From positions 1-52,815 of the IMG/VR virus record IMGVR_UViG_3300042868_004895: a DNA stretch of 52,815 bases; one strand, written 5' to 3'. Numbering within the stretch: the stretch's first letter is position 1; the number at the start of each line of letters is the position of its first letter. Origin of the DNA: a virus. This document shows positions 32,935-41,153 of the stretch, in pieces. The position numbers and the translations under genes are program-made. The notes beneath the pieces were generated by a model. It did not search any database. It had not been told where the DNA came from and was given only the letters and a program-made list of their open reading frames with translations.

Positions 32935-35723
32935 TATTTAGCTCCCCGTAGCTCGTCCACTTCAGCTTTTAACTCTGCGATGGCAGCGAACGCCACGGCG
33001 ACTAATTTCTCGTAGTCAACGGCCAGTGTGCCATCGTCACGAGTGCGGACGGCCAACGGGAAAACCGCCTGCACGTGCTGCGCGATGACACCGAAGTCGG
33101 ACTTCTGAACGAAGTAGCCGTCCTCGCCGCCATGCTCGGCGATGTACGCGTCCGTCCAGTCGAACGTCTTACCGCCAACCGCCGACACAACGCCGAGGGC
33201 GTTTTCAATCGGCTGCACGTTTTCCTTCAGACGGGCGTCCGAGGAGTAGTACGCCGTGACGTTGTTCGTTGCGCGGATCTCGCCCGCAGTGCCCGAACCG
33301 GCCGTGCCGACGCCGAGGCTGTTGACCTGATAGTTGTTGCTCGTGTTGAGCGCGTTTGCGGTGGTCGCCGTCGTTGCGGTTGTCGCCGAGGTAGCAGATG
33401 TAGCCGTCGCCGCGTTGCCGCTGATGCTGATGGCCCACGTGCCGCTTGCGCCTGAACCTGTGGTCGAGGGCACACCAAGCGCCGATTGCGCACCCGCAGC
33501 CGATGTTGCGCCTGTACCGCCGTTGGCGACCGCAAGCGTGCCTCCGAGCGTCAACGTACCGGACGTTGTGATTGGTCCGCCAGTCAGCGTCAGGCCCGTT
33601 GAGCCGCCTGAGCCAGAGACTGAGGTGACCGATCCGCCGCCCGCTGTAGCGGAGATGGTTATGCCGCCCGCACTGTTCGAGACAGATATGCCCGAGCCTG
33701 CGGTGAGCGTCGAGACGCTATAGCCAGAGCCGTTCCCGATCAGAAGCTGGCCGTTTACCGGTGTGGTCGCGACGCCGGTGCCGCCTTGGCCGACGGACAA
33801 CGCCGTGGTGAGGCCCGTCAGGGACGTGATGTCGGAGTTCGCGCCAGAGCCTGCCGCGCTGAGGGTAAGCCTCGCGCCGGAGGCACTGGTCGCGCCAGTG
33901 CCCCCAGACGCTATCGCTAAGGTTCCCCCTAGAGTGAGTGTGCCCGCGCCTGTGATAGGCGAGCCGGTGAAGGAAAGGCCGGTGGTGCCTCCCGACGCGG
34001 CCACGGAGGTAACGCTGCCGCCGCCCGAGGTGGACGCGATAGTGATCGATCCGTTGCCGTTGGTGACAGTGATGCCCGAGCCAGCCGTTATGGTTGCCTT
34101 CGTGAGCGTGTTGCCGGTGCTATTGCCGATGAGCAACTGCCCGTCGGTGTACGTCGTCTGGCCTGTGCCGCCGTTGGCGACGGGCAGCGCAGTGCCCGAG
34201 TACGACAACGCAAGCGTGCCAGTCGTCGTGACTGGCGAGCCGGATACGGTAAAGATGGACGGGGCCGACAAGGCCACGCTCGATACCGATCCACCGGCCG
34301 CCGCGCCAACGCCGTTGATGAAGAGGCCCGTGGCGTTGATGGTGCCCGCGCCCAGTGCGCCGCCGGTAGGCGCTCCAATCTGGATACCCGATGAGTTAAG
34401 CAGCGCGGTGATGTCCGAGTTCGCGCCGCTCGCAGCCGCGCCGAGGTTGGTGCGCGCAGCACCGGCGGTCGTTGCGCCAGTTCCGCCCTGCGCGACGGTC
34501 AACGCCGTCGTGAGGCCGGTGATTGCCGTGATGTCGGAGTTCGCGCCTGCGGCCGCAGCCCCGATGGCCGAACGCGCCGCAGCCGTTGTCGCCGCCGTAA
34601 ACACGGACGTGCCGATGCCTGTACCGCCGAGGTTGGTCAGCGCTGATGGCGCGTTGACCGCGCCCGTTCCGCCTTGGATGACGGGAACAACACCGGTAAA
34701 GGCCGCCGAGGTGGTCGCCGAGATGATGTTCGTGCCGTCGCAATACAGGATGGCCGTTGCCCCCTGCGTGACCAAAGTGGCCGCGCCACTGGCAGTCTTG
34801 ATGCCGAGTGTGAACGCGCCAGTCGTGGCGTTGTTCACCCAGTACTGCTGAACCGTTGCAGGCACAACGATGTTGACGTTGGACGTCAGCGTGCCTGTGA
34901 ACTTGTACGCAATACGGTTCAGCTCCGAGCCAGCGAGCGTGTACGTGCCGCCAGTGACGGCGATGGTCGTGTAGTCGAAGGCGAAGACCGCCTGCTGGCC
35001 GAGGCCGATAGTGTACCACTGGATGCCGTCGCTTACGACCACGGCGCTGTCGCCGGGCTGCAAGAGGAGCGTGGACGCGGCATTGATAAGCTCGGAGCCG
35101 GACGGGTCGACGGTGAGATCGCCTTGGCCGCCGTTGCGAACTTGCACGAACCAGCCATCGCCAGCGGCGACGGCGGTAGGCAGGTTCATCGTGCCGAGGC
35201 CGCCGTTCCAGACAAAGACCTTCGCTCGATCAGGCGCGGTCAACGAGTATGGCGTGGCGGAGAAGTCGATGACTTCGTAATTCTGTGCGAGTTCCGAGCC
35301 GTCTGCTACCAGACCGGCACCGGCCAGCGCGGCGGCCTGAGCCTGCGCCACAGCCGCGCCGTAGCGGAACGTGCGCCAGACACCGCCGATGGTGGTGTTG
35401 TCGATGAGGTACGCCTGCCACTGCTCGCCCGCGCCGATGCTCAGGATTGCGTTACCAGCGGCGTTGTCGATGGTGATTGTGTCGGGGCCGAGGTTGTTGA
35501 ACAGGATTGTCTGGCCGACGCTGACAGCGGTCGCGTCAGGCAGCGTGACGGTGAAAGGCCCCGTTGGTGTGATGTCGATGATACGCGCGACAACGCTGTC
35601 GCCCTCGCCTGCGCCAACCGGCCAGTTAAGCGCGATGTCGGCGGTGAGCGCCAACGCCAAGTACGAAACGTCTGCGGGGTATATCGTCGTGCCGCCGAAG
35701 ACTTGTGTGAAACTGCCAGACAT
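32934..35723 (-). CDS. tail fibre with S74 intramolecular chaperone
   Basis: 929 residues after a strong SD (AAGGAGG). The N-terminal virion-binding part (about 1-330) is followed by many NGGTGAT/GGTGATSA-type repeats making a trimeric beta shaft. The end SSDARLKENVQPIENALGV to GVIAQHVQAVFP is a Peptidase_S74 endosialidase-type chaperone that trimerises the fibre and cleaves itself off; the Ser and Lys of SDARLKE are present. It is likely the primary receptor-binding fibre or spike. Confidence 0.88.
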   Translation of the reverse strand: MSGSFTQVFGGTTIYPADVSYLALALTADIALNWPVGAGEGDSVVARIIDITPTGPFTVTLPDATAVSVGQTILFNNLGPDTITIDNAAGNAILSIGAGEQWQAYLIDNTTIGGVWRTFRYGAAVAQAQAAALAGAGLVADGSELAQNYEVIDFSATPYSLTAPDRAKVFVWNGGLGTMNLPTAVAAGDGWFVQVRNGGQGDLTVDPSGSELINAASTLLLQPGDSAVVVSDGIQWYTIGLGQQAVFAFDYTTIAVTGGTYTLAGSELNRIAYKFTGTLTSNVNIVVPATVQQYWVNNATTGAFTLGIKTASGAATLVTQGATAILYCDGTNIISATTSAAFTGVVPVIQGGTGAVNAPSALTNLGGTGIGTSVFTAATTAAARSAIGAAAAGANSDITAITGLTTALTVAQGGTGATTAGAARTNLGAAASGANSDITALLNSSGIQIGAPTGGALGAGTINATGLFINGVGAAAGGSVSSVALSAPSIFTVSGSPVTTTGTLALSYSGTALPVANGGTGQTTYTDGQLLIGNSTGNTLTKATITAGSGITVTNGNGSITIASTSGGGSVTSVAASGGTTGLSFTGSPITGAGTLTLGGTLAIASGGTGATSASGARLTLSAAGSGANSDITSLTGLTTALSVGQGGTGVATTPVNGQLLIGNGSGYSVSTLTAGSGISVSNSAGGITISATAGGGSVTSVSGSGGSTGLTLTGGPITTSGTLTLGGTLAVANGGTGATSAAGAQSALGVPSTTGSGASGTWAISISGNAATATSATSATTATTATTANALNTSNNYQVNSLGVGTAGSGTAGEIRATNNVTAYYSSDARLKENVQPIENALGVVSAVGGKTFDWTDAYIAEHGGEDGYFVQKSDFGVIAQHVQAVFPLAVRTRDDGTLAVDYEKLVAVAFAAIAELKAEVDELRGAK

Positions 35724-35725
35724 CT

Positions 35726-36379
35726 TTAAGCCTCCTTACGCACAGCGGTTCGGTCGAGTATCTTGGCGAGGTCTTCGCCGTTCAACATGCCAGCCGCGCG
35801 GTCGTACATATTTTGCCATACAGGGATGCGCTCGTCGTTCTTCAGGAATGGCGTCGCCTCTAAGAGGGTGGCGTACAGAAGTATTTCAGGCGCGTTTTCA
35901 GTGAGCCAGTTTGTTTGCGCCTCCTCGTCGAGGAGCGGCGGCAACTGGTAGTATAGGATCTCGATAGGGTAGTCTACGTCCGGCGTCGGAGCGACAAGCC
36001 AGTGATTATAGTCATAATCGCTGTAGAATACCGGCTGTCCGGTTTCGGTGGCGTCTGGCCAGTAGCTGCGCAAATAATCGTAGCTGCGGGTATACAGGGC
36101 CGTGCGGCTGTTGTTACTCGCGCCGGTGCCGATGAACACGGACACAGTGTCGCGCCACCGGTCGGGTTTAGTTACGACGGGATTGCCTGCGGCGAGCTGC
36201 GTGGTGACCACGTTGATGAAGCCCTGTATCTTCAACTCGCGAGCGATGCGGCGCTCGGCGAGGTTGATTAGACGCGGGATTTGCTCGAAGACGATAGGGT
36301 CGGACGCAAGCGTGTCGCCGCGCTCAAGGTAGCGCTGCACGTCTTGTTTCAACGTCGTGAATGTCATCGCAGTGGCCAT
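35726..36379 (-). CDS. head-tail adaptor-type protein
   Basis: 217 residues. The helical N-terminus (VQRYLERGDTLASDPIVFEQ, IPRLINLAERRIARELKI) and the later blocks VFYSDYDYNHWLVAPTPDVD and ENAPEILLYATLLEATPFL match what I know of phage adaptor proteins (DUF6682-like, gp4/gp11 adaptor role). Such proteins ring the portal and link it to the tail. Position before the fibre and gp10-like genes fits. Confidence 0.78.
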   Translation of the reverse strand: MATAMTFTTLKQDVQRYLERGDTLASDPIVFEQIPRLINLAERRIARELKIQGFINVVTTQLAAGNPVVTKPDRWRDTVSVFIGTGASNNSRTALYTRSYDYLRSYWPDATETGQPVFYSDYDYNHWLVAPTPDVDYPIEILYYQLPPLLDEEAQTNWLTENAPEILLYATLLEATPFLKNDERIPVWQNMYDRAAGMLNGEDLAKILDRTAVRKEA

Positions 36380-36418
36380 AACGTGCCCCTATAACAGATT
36401 TAACGCATAATAACAGCC

Positions 36419-36441
36419 TTCGCCGCGACTAGCGCGGCGAA
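36419..36441 (-). terminator. hairpin terminator after the lysis cassette
   Basis: Perfect 9-bp stem TTCGCCGCG / CGCGGCGAA with a 5-nt loop, 9 bp past the last lysis-cassette stop on the minus strand, followed by GGCTGTTATTATG, which is only weakly T-rich. It may separate the lysis and adaptor/fibre transcripts. Confidence 0.6.
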
Positions 36442-36449
36442 TTTGTTGT

Positions 36450-36635
36450 TTACCCGGCGAGGTACTGCGAAAGCAGTGTCGCGCCTGTGGCAATCGTGGC
36501 AAGTATGGCCGCAGCCTTGGCTTTCCAACCGAGGGCGGGCTTCGCTTCGCCGTCCATCGGCAAGATTTTGCCGACGGCTTTCTTGAGGATTGCCTTCTCG
36601 GCTTCTTTTTGGATAAGTTTCTTTAGATTAAGCAT
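36450..36635 (-). CDS. small membrane protein next to endolysin, 61 aa
   Basis: Start at the ATG at 36635, which has AAGGAGAACGATT; the longer start overlaps the endolysin. 61 residues: a basic helix (LNLKKLIQKEAEKAILKKAV), a linker, then one transmembrane helix (AAAILATIATGATLLSQYLA). It may be a holin-like or lysis-regulating peptide. Such small proteins beside endolysins are common, but this one is not assigned. Confidence 0.66.
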   Translation of the reverse strand: MLNLKKLIQKEAEKAILKKAVGKILPMDGEAKPALGWKAKAAAILATIATGATLLSQYLAG

Positions 36636-36646
36636 AATCGTTCTCC

Positions 36647-37261
36647 TTAGAGCCAAGTAGCATACTTCTTGGTCTTAGCTTTGCGGTCCTCGAGGCCATG
36701 TGTGCCCCCGTTGATCCGCTTCGTCAGTGCGAGGATGGCAGCGTCATTGATGCCCTGATCGCAAATCGACCACAGCTTGTTTGCGTCGAAGAACCACAGG
36801 GCGCTTTCAAAGCCCAGTTCGGTTGCGACGAGGTCTGGATTGTCCAAAATCTCCTGTTCGCGACCAATGTACCGACCGAATGCGCGGTAATTGTTCTTGC
36901 CCGTGAGTTGGAGGGGGCCTCGGCCTTTGTATGCGAAACCGTCGCCTGACGCCTCATCGCCGTTGCCCATGCGGTTAGCATAGACACGGTTAGCAATCTT
37001 GGCTGGCTGACGCTCGTAAGCCTTGGCCATTGCGTCGGTTGGGAAATACTTCCCGAAGATGCTGCGCAAACCCTTTGCGCTATAGTTCAGGTTCTCGCTG
37101 AACGATTTGAAGTTGCCGCTTTCGTGCGCCGTCTGGGCGAAGAAATGCGCGGCGCGGTTCTTGTTCAGCTTGAAGTGCGCGCAGGCGGATTTCAATGTCC
37201 CCGGACCGAACGCGCCATCTGGATGGCAGCCACATTTATCTTGAAGGTTCATTAAGCTCAT
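36647..37261 (-). CDS. endolysin, GH19 chitinase-like
   Basis: 204 residues from the ATG at 37261 (ATGA overlap, GGAG SD). The N-terminal 30 residues (LQDKCGCHPDGAFGPGTLKS) look like a trimmed peptidoglycan-binding repeat. The GH19 fold follows: FFAQTAHESGNFKS with catalytic Glu47, ENLNYSAKGL with Glu56, then GNGDEASGDGFAYKGRG and PLQLTGKNNYRAFGRY. GH19 phage enzymes cleave the glycan strands of peptidoglycan. There is no signal peptide, so it needs a holin. Confidence 0.93.
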   Translation of the reverse strand: MSLMNLQDKCGCHPDGAFGPGTLKSACAHFKLNKNRAAHFFAQTAHESGNFKSFSENLNYSAKGLRSIFGKYFPTDAMAKAYERQPAKIANRVYANRMGNGDEASGDGFAYKGRGPLQLTGKNNYRAFGRYIGREQEILDNPDLVATELGFESALWFFDANKLWSICDQGINDAAILALTKRINGGTHGLEDRKAKTKKYATWL

Positions 37262-37731
37262 TTGCCAGCACTCCGCCAATCAGGAAAGTCAAGTTCATCG
37301 ACAACGCCGTCGCCGTTGGCATCGTAGCGCAGGTCACCGCGATACTTCTCCCAAGGCTCCATGTCGTCATCATCGTCATCTTCAAGCTCGTCGACGGGGG
37401 CGTCGACAGGCTGCATTTCCGGCGTCAGGTCGAGCGGCGCGGGCGGTGGCGAAGCAGGCTCTTCTGGCTCAGGGTCGTTGCGGTCTTCAGGGGGTGGTGG
37501 AACCAACTCGCCCTTCATGCCCATCAACGTGGCGTAGGAGCCAGCCACAGCGCCGACAACCGAAGTCATGACGTATGACAGCAAGCCGAACACGTCCTTG
37601 TTGTCGATGATTTCGTTCGACACGAACAGGCCAACAATCATGGCACAGGTGATCGCGACGATGACGAAGGCCATCGTGCGGGCGGCAAGCCATAGCGCCT
37701 TAATGCGCGCATCAAGCAGTTTATCTTCCAT
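37258..37731 (-). CDS. holin-like protein with C-terminal EF-hand/dockerin-like loop
   Basis: 157 residues. Two transmembrane helices (about 13-38, TMAFVIVAITCAMIVGLFV, and 47-69, VFGLLSYVMTSVVGAVAGSY) precede the endolysin gene, as expected for a class II-type holin. A long Pro/Asp/Glu-rich linker (75-125) follows, then YDANGDGVVDELDF (136-149), a complete 12-residue calcium-binding loop with ligands at D137, N139, D141, D145 and D148. I know of no holin family with such a loop. The holin role is inferred from topology and position. Confidence 0.72.
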   Translation of the reverse strand: MEDKLLDARIKALWLAARTMAFVIVAITCAMIVGLFVSNEIIDNKDVFGLLSYVMTSVVGAVAGSYATLMGMKGELVPPPPEDRNDPEPEEPASPPPAPLDLTPEMQPVDAPVDELEDDDDDDMEPWEKYRGDLRYDANGDGVVDELDFPDWRSAGK

Positions 37732-37733
37732 CT

Positions 37734-38255
37734 TTAGTCCTTTCCGGCCAGCGGGTTCGCCAGCGTCTTTTGAATACGTGCAGCAGTCTCAGTCTCAAGT
37801 TCCTTGATCCGGCGCTGTTGCTCCCTGTCCTGCTCACGCAGTTGGTCTATGATAGCGCGCTGCATCGACATGTTTTGCGCGTCGCTGTTTCTAACACTGC
37901 TCGACACTGCGTCAACGGTCTGGCGCGTTGCGCCCACGCTGCTGGAGATCGAGCCGGTCAGGTAGTTCAGGGCTTCGCTATTGCCTTTGGTCAGACGTTC
38001 GACGCTCGTGACGCGCTCGTCCAATACCGAAATGCGGCCTTCAATGCCCGATAGGTCGGGCGGCACGTAGGCCGCCGTGACTTCCTGCATCGTCAGGAAT
38101 TGCTGATACACTTGGAAACCGGCCCACAGACCGCCGAGGATTGTGGAGAATGCAGCAAAGATAATGGCTATCTTGCCGCTGCTTAGGCCACCAATGTTAA
38201 AGCTGAAGCCGCTTTCGTCGAAAGAGACTTTGGGCTCCTCATCTGTACTGCTCAT
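37734..38255 (-). CDS. membrane-anchored coiled-coil protein of the lysis cassette
   Basis: 173 residues: an acidic N-terminus, one transmembrane helix (about 29-50, IAIIFAAFSTILGGLWAGF), then a long coiled coil to the end (SVLDERVTSVERLTKGNSEA; LREQDREQQRRIKELETETA). This layout suits an inner-membrane spanin-like or assembly protein. No lipobox partner was found. SD GGAGATGGTAG supports the ATG at 38255. Confidence 0.72.
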   Translation of the reverse strand: MSSTDEEPKVSFDESGFSFNIGGLSSGKIAIIFAAFSTILGGLWAGFQVYQQFLTMQEVTAAYVPPDLSGIEGRISVLDERVTSVERLTKGNSEALNYLTGSISSSVGATRQTVDAVSSSVRNSDAQNMSMQRAIIDQLREQDREQQRRIKELETETAARIQKTLANPLAGKD

Positions 38256-39699
38256 CTACCATCTCCTGCCAACGGGCATCGTTCGTCTGCATCATACGAT
38301 ACATCTCAAAGTTTGCGTCTTGCAGCCTACGTCTGCGGTATATATCACGAATTGCGTAAAAGTCAGCCCTATCTTGCAATGACGCCTGCGTGTACGCGGC
38401 GAAGCCCGGTACGGCTCCCATCGCTGCGATGGTTTCGCTCTCCCCCTCGGACATGCCGCTTTCGGTCTGAGGCGCGTTTCCGCCTGTGGCCGAGGGCTGG
38501 GACGAACCGAGGCCCAGCGCCTCGACCGTGTTGGACACAGACATCGGACTGCCCGCCGAGATCGCCATGTCCAATGGCGACGATCCTTGCGACGCAGACA
38601 TGCTCGGCCCCTGCACAAACGATCCGCCGAATGCGTTATCGAAGCGCACCTGCACCGTGAACGTGCCCGACGCCGATGCGTCCTGTGTCTCTTGCATGGT
38701 GCCAGTTTGCGTTTGCAGACCGCCCTGCGCCTGTTGCGCTTCCTGCGTGGCGACATCCTGCTGCTGCGCGCTGGCTTCAAAGTCCGGGTTGACTGCGGCC
38801 AACGCAGCGACCTCGTCAGGGTCAAGCCGCTCATCCGCGTCGGCCTCTGCCGCACTGACATCTGCAACAGCCGCAGTCTCGTCTACGGCCTCATCAAGTT
38901 CTTCTGCGACTTCGATGGTGTCCGCAACCTCCTCAGCCCGCTCCAGCGCAATCTCCGCCACCTCTTGCACCTGCTCCACCTCCTCCGGTGCGAGGGTCAC
39001 GCTCTGCTCAACAGCTTCGGCAATCGCGGCCACGGGGTCAGGTATCGCGTCGATACTGATTGGCGGACAGCTTGGGTCCATAGGCGTCACGTTACAGTCA
39101 ACGGTAGCGGCGGGCGCAATCCACGACAGGATGCCCGACTGGTTCTGGAGGAACTGCGCGTTGCGCCCATAGAAAAGCTGGATGTTGTCGTCCGCAGTTG
39201 GGCCGGTGATGCCTGCGGTGAAAGTGTGGCCCCCATTAAAGCCCAAATTGCCGTAATTCAGTTGTATCTTGCCGTCGGCAAAGAGGCCGATCTCGAAGGT
39301 GCTGCTGTTGTTCGTGCCGTATTCGTTTACGCCATACCAGCCGAAGAGGATCGAACCGTTTTCGCGGCGGTAATAGGGGTTGCCAGTAAAGCTGATTAGG
39401 TCTGACCAGTAGGCGTAAATGGTGTTGCGCTGCGCCAGCTCTATAGGCCGCCCATCGCAGCATAAATGCGCCCCGCTTTGAAACGACACAAAGCCGTTGC
39501 TCGACACCCAAGCGTCTGTGAATGTCTGGCCCCAATATTCAAACTCAAAGCCAAGAGCCACGTTCTGCGTGTTATCGTCCCCCAAATTAAGGGGTGTCAT
39601 CGTTGTTGGAACACCGTTGATTTGCGGCGGGATTAGGGCAGGCTCGTAGGTCTGCGCACGCAGAGGCGTTGCGCAAGTCAGCAGGAGAGCCACCCGCAA
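38239..39699 (-). CDS. exported nidogen-like (NIDO) protein of the lysis cassette
   Basis: About 486 residues. The N-terminus is a signal peptide (RVALLLTCATPLRA followed by QTYEP). The start is unsure: a TTG at 39699 gives a neat signal peptide, a TTG at 39771 overlaps the upstream gene, and a CTG lies between. Residues 30-200 resemble a nidogen-type domain: GFEFEYWGQTFTDAWVSSNG, then FVSFQSG, IYAYWSDLI and FEIGLFADGKIQLNYG. Then come an acidic coiled coil (EEVEQVQEVAEIALERAEEV), a Gln/Ala/Ser-rich linker and a helical end (YAIRDIYRRRRLQDANFEMY). It should act in the periplasm or outside. Function unknown; an outer-membrane or surface role during lysis is possible. Confidence 0.72.
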   Translation of the reverse strand: MRVALLLTCATPLRAQTYEPALIPPQINGVPTTMTPLNLGDDNTQNVALGFEFEYWGQTFTDAWVSSNGFVSFQSGAHLCCDGRPIELAQRNTIYAYWSDLISFTGNPYYRRENGSILFGWYGVNEYGTNNSSTFEIGLFADGKIQLNYGNLGFNGGHTFTAGITGPTADDNIQLFYGRNAQFLQNQSGILSWIAPAATVDCNVTPMDPSCPPISIDAIPDPVAAIAEAVEQSVTLAPEEVEQVQEVAEIALERAEEVADTIEVAEELDEAVDETAAVADVSAAEADADERLDPDEVAALAAVNPDFEASAQQQDVATQEAQQAQGGLQTQTGTMQETQDASASGTFTVQVRFDNAFGGSFVQGPSMSASQGSSPLDMAISAGSPMSVSNTVEALGLGSSQPSATGGNAPQTESGMSEGESETIAAMGAVPGFAAYTQASLQDRADFYAIRDIYRRRRLQDANFEMYRMMQTNDARWQEMVDEQYR

Positions 39700-39709
39700 A
39701 GCGTATGTC

Positions 39710-40582
39710 TTAATCTTTGACAGGGCGAAGCTCGACGTTTTCGGTCCACGCGGCGCGGGCTTCCTCGCCAATCAATCCCAAGAATGGGCACGGTGTTCCG
39801 GCCATCTCCATTGCCCTAAAGACGCGGAAGTCTTGGCACAGGAGGCTCACAGCGGCAACGCGCATGCCCATGTCGTACAGGGTCTTCGACAGCTTCATGC
39901 GTTCGCAGTTCTGGTCACGCACAGTGCGGCCAGCCGACAGGCCGATGATCTGCGTCTGCACCGCGCCAGACTGGCCGGTGGTGCAAAGGTCTTGACTGTA
40001 GGACATCATCGACGGTGCAATGGCACTGGGAGGCGGCGACTTAATGTTCTGGTCAATTACCTGCCGCGATACGTTTTCACTGTAGCTGGTGGACTTGCTG
40101 TCATTCACGTTGACGTTGTTGTTCTGGTTGACGTTGTTGCTCGTCTGATTGATTGTGTCGCTGTTGATGTTGCGGTTGGTATTGTTGGCCGTGCTGTTCA
40201 CGCTCTGGTTGATCGTGCTGTTGCTCGTGTCGGTATTGATATTCCGATTGGTGTTGTCGGACGTACTGGCCGATGTATTCTGGTTGATGTTGGTCATCGT
40301 CCCAGAGTTGATATTATAGTTTGTGTTCGTGTTAGCGGACGTGTTTTGGTTGATATTGGTCATCGTGCCGGAGTTGATATTCTGGTTCACGTTCGTGTTG
40401 GTGTTCGTGCTGGTGGACGTGTTGGTATTCGTGTTCGTGCTGGTGGACGTGTTGGTATTGTTCGACGTGCTGTTCGTCGTCGTGTCGTAGACATACGACG
40501 TCGGCGCAGGGGCCGCCTGCGCAAACACGAGGGAGGTCGCGCTAATGGCGGCCACAAAACCAAACAGAAACCGCTTCATCAC
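39710..40582 (-). CDS. exported Asn/Thr/Ser-repeat protein
   Basis: 290 residues. A clear signal peptide (MMKRFLFGFVAAISATSLVFA, cleaved before QAAPAP). Residues 30-170 are almost only Asn, Thr, Ser and Ile, with the 16-residue unit NINSGTMTNINQNTSA twice and looser copies around it. The C-terminal 100 residues form a conserved-looking domain with four Cys (SYSQDLCTTGQSGAVQTQI, SAGRTVRDQNCERMKLSKTL, AVSLLCQDFRVF, AGTPCPFLGLIGEEA). I recall similar C-terminal domains in other phage proteins, without function. Repeats of this type can stack as beta-solenoids. Starts in an ATGA overlap. Confidence 0.78.
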   Translation of the reverse strand: MMKRFLFGFVAAISATSLVFAQAAPAPTSYVYDTTTNSTSNNTNTSTSTNTNTNTSTSTNTNTNVNQNINSGTMTNINQNTSANTNTNYNINSGTMTNINQNTSASTSDNTNRNINTDTSNSTINQSVNSTANNTNRNINSDTINQTSNNVNQNNNVNVNDSKSTSYSENVSRQVIDQNIKSPPPSAIAPSMMSYSQDLCTTGQSGAVQTQIIGLSAGRTVRDQNCERMKLSKTLYDMGMRVAAVSLLCQDFRVFRAMEMAGTPCPFLGLIGEEARAAWTENVELRPVKD

Positions 40583-40791
40583 CGATCCGCCTTGTTGTCT
40601 AATTTGTCCTCGATCCGGCGCAGGTGCATCATCACCTCGTCGAACTTCTTGTCGATGGCGTTGAACTTCTCGTCACCAAAGCCGAGACGCGCCTCAAGCA
40701 GCGTCAGACGGCTGTTGAGGTTCACCCACACGGTGATGAGGCCGCCGATAAAGGCGAGCACAGTGACGATGCTGACGAGGTCGAGGTCCAT
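40579..40791 (-). CDS. small membrane coiled-coil protein (XhlA-like layout), 70 aa
   Basis: 70 residues. One N-terminal transmembrane helix (LVSIVTVLAFIGGLITVWV) is followed by a coiled coil (FNAIDKKFDEVMMHLRRIED). Similar small anchors with coiled coils occur in phage lysis clusters, such as XhlA and holin partners, although there the helix order differs. TAATG and ATGA overlaps with the neighbours. Confidence 0.7.
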   Translation of the reverse strand: MDLDLVSIVTVLAFIGGLITVWVNLNSRLTLLEARLGFGDEKFNAIDKKFDEVMMHLRRIEDKLDNKADR

Positions 40792-41153
40792 TATTTCAGG
40801 TTCCGCAGCTTGTATATGGTGGTCAGATACGTGTCTGTGACGCCGTCAACCAGATTGCCCACAGCGCGGTTGCCCTTGCATATCTCTTCGTGATGCTCTT
40901 CAATCCAGTCCGCGTCGGCCTCTAGGAGCTTCAGCACGTCGCGTTCGGTCACCTTTGGCGCGGGTATGTTGCCAATCAGCTCGAACGCGCCTTGGTACGC
41001 TTCCACGAGCTTGTCGATGGCGTCGATCACGTCGTCGTAGAAGTCGCCCAGTGACATGTGCTTGGCGTAGCTGCCGTCGCCCTTCGCGCGCCAGTGCTCG
41101 AAGTGTGCGACGTTGCGTGCATAAAACACGCGGCTGATAAGTTCCTCGATCAC
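40791..41153 (-). CDS. DUF5856-like helical phage protein
   Basis: 120 residues from a GTG at 41153 (GTGA overlap, AAGGAACAGGGTC SD). Blocks: ISRVFYARNVAHFEHWRAKG, then GSYAKHMSLGDFYDDVIDAI, DKLVEAYQG and EEICKGNRAVGNLVDGVTD. His and Glu placed in helices (AHFEHW, IEEHHEE) suggest a ferritin-like four-helix bundle; the family name is from memory. It lies between the fibre accessory gene and the lysis cassette. Role unknown. Confidence 0.72.
   Translation of the reverse strand: MIEELISRVFYARNVAHFEHWRAKGDGSYAKHMSLGDFYDDVIDAIDKLVEAYQGAFELIGNIPAPKVTERDVLKLLEADADWIEEHHEEICKGNRAVGNLVDGVTDTYLTTIYKLRNLK

Noticed and set aside
33400-34700. Short repeats resembling a repeat array or CRISPR
   Set aside because: They encode the NGGTGA-type units of a tail fibre; unit spacing varies and there are no unique spacers of constant length.
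33763-34851. Pro/Val-rich plus-strand frames across the tail fibres (also 28868-29800)
   Set aside because: Shadows of Gly/Thr/Ala-rich repeats on the minus strand; no SD, no domains.
40080-40470. Tandem DNA repeats with constant motif
   Set aside because: They encode Asn/Thr repeats in a continuous reading frame with a signal peptide, so they are coding repeats and not a CRISPR or satellite.
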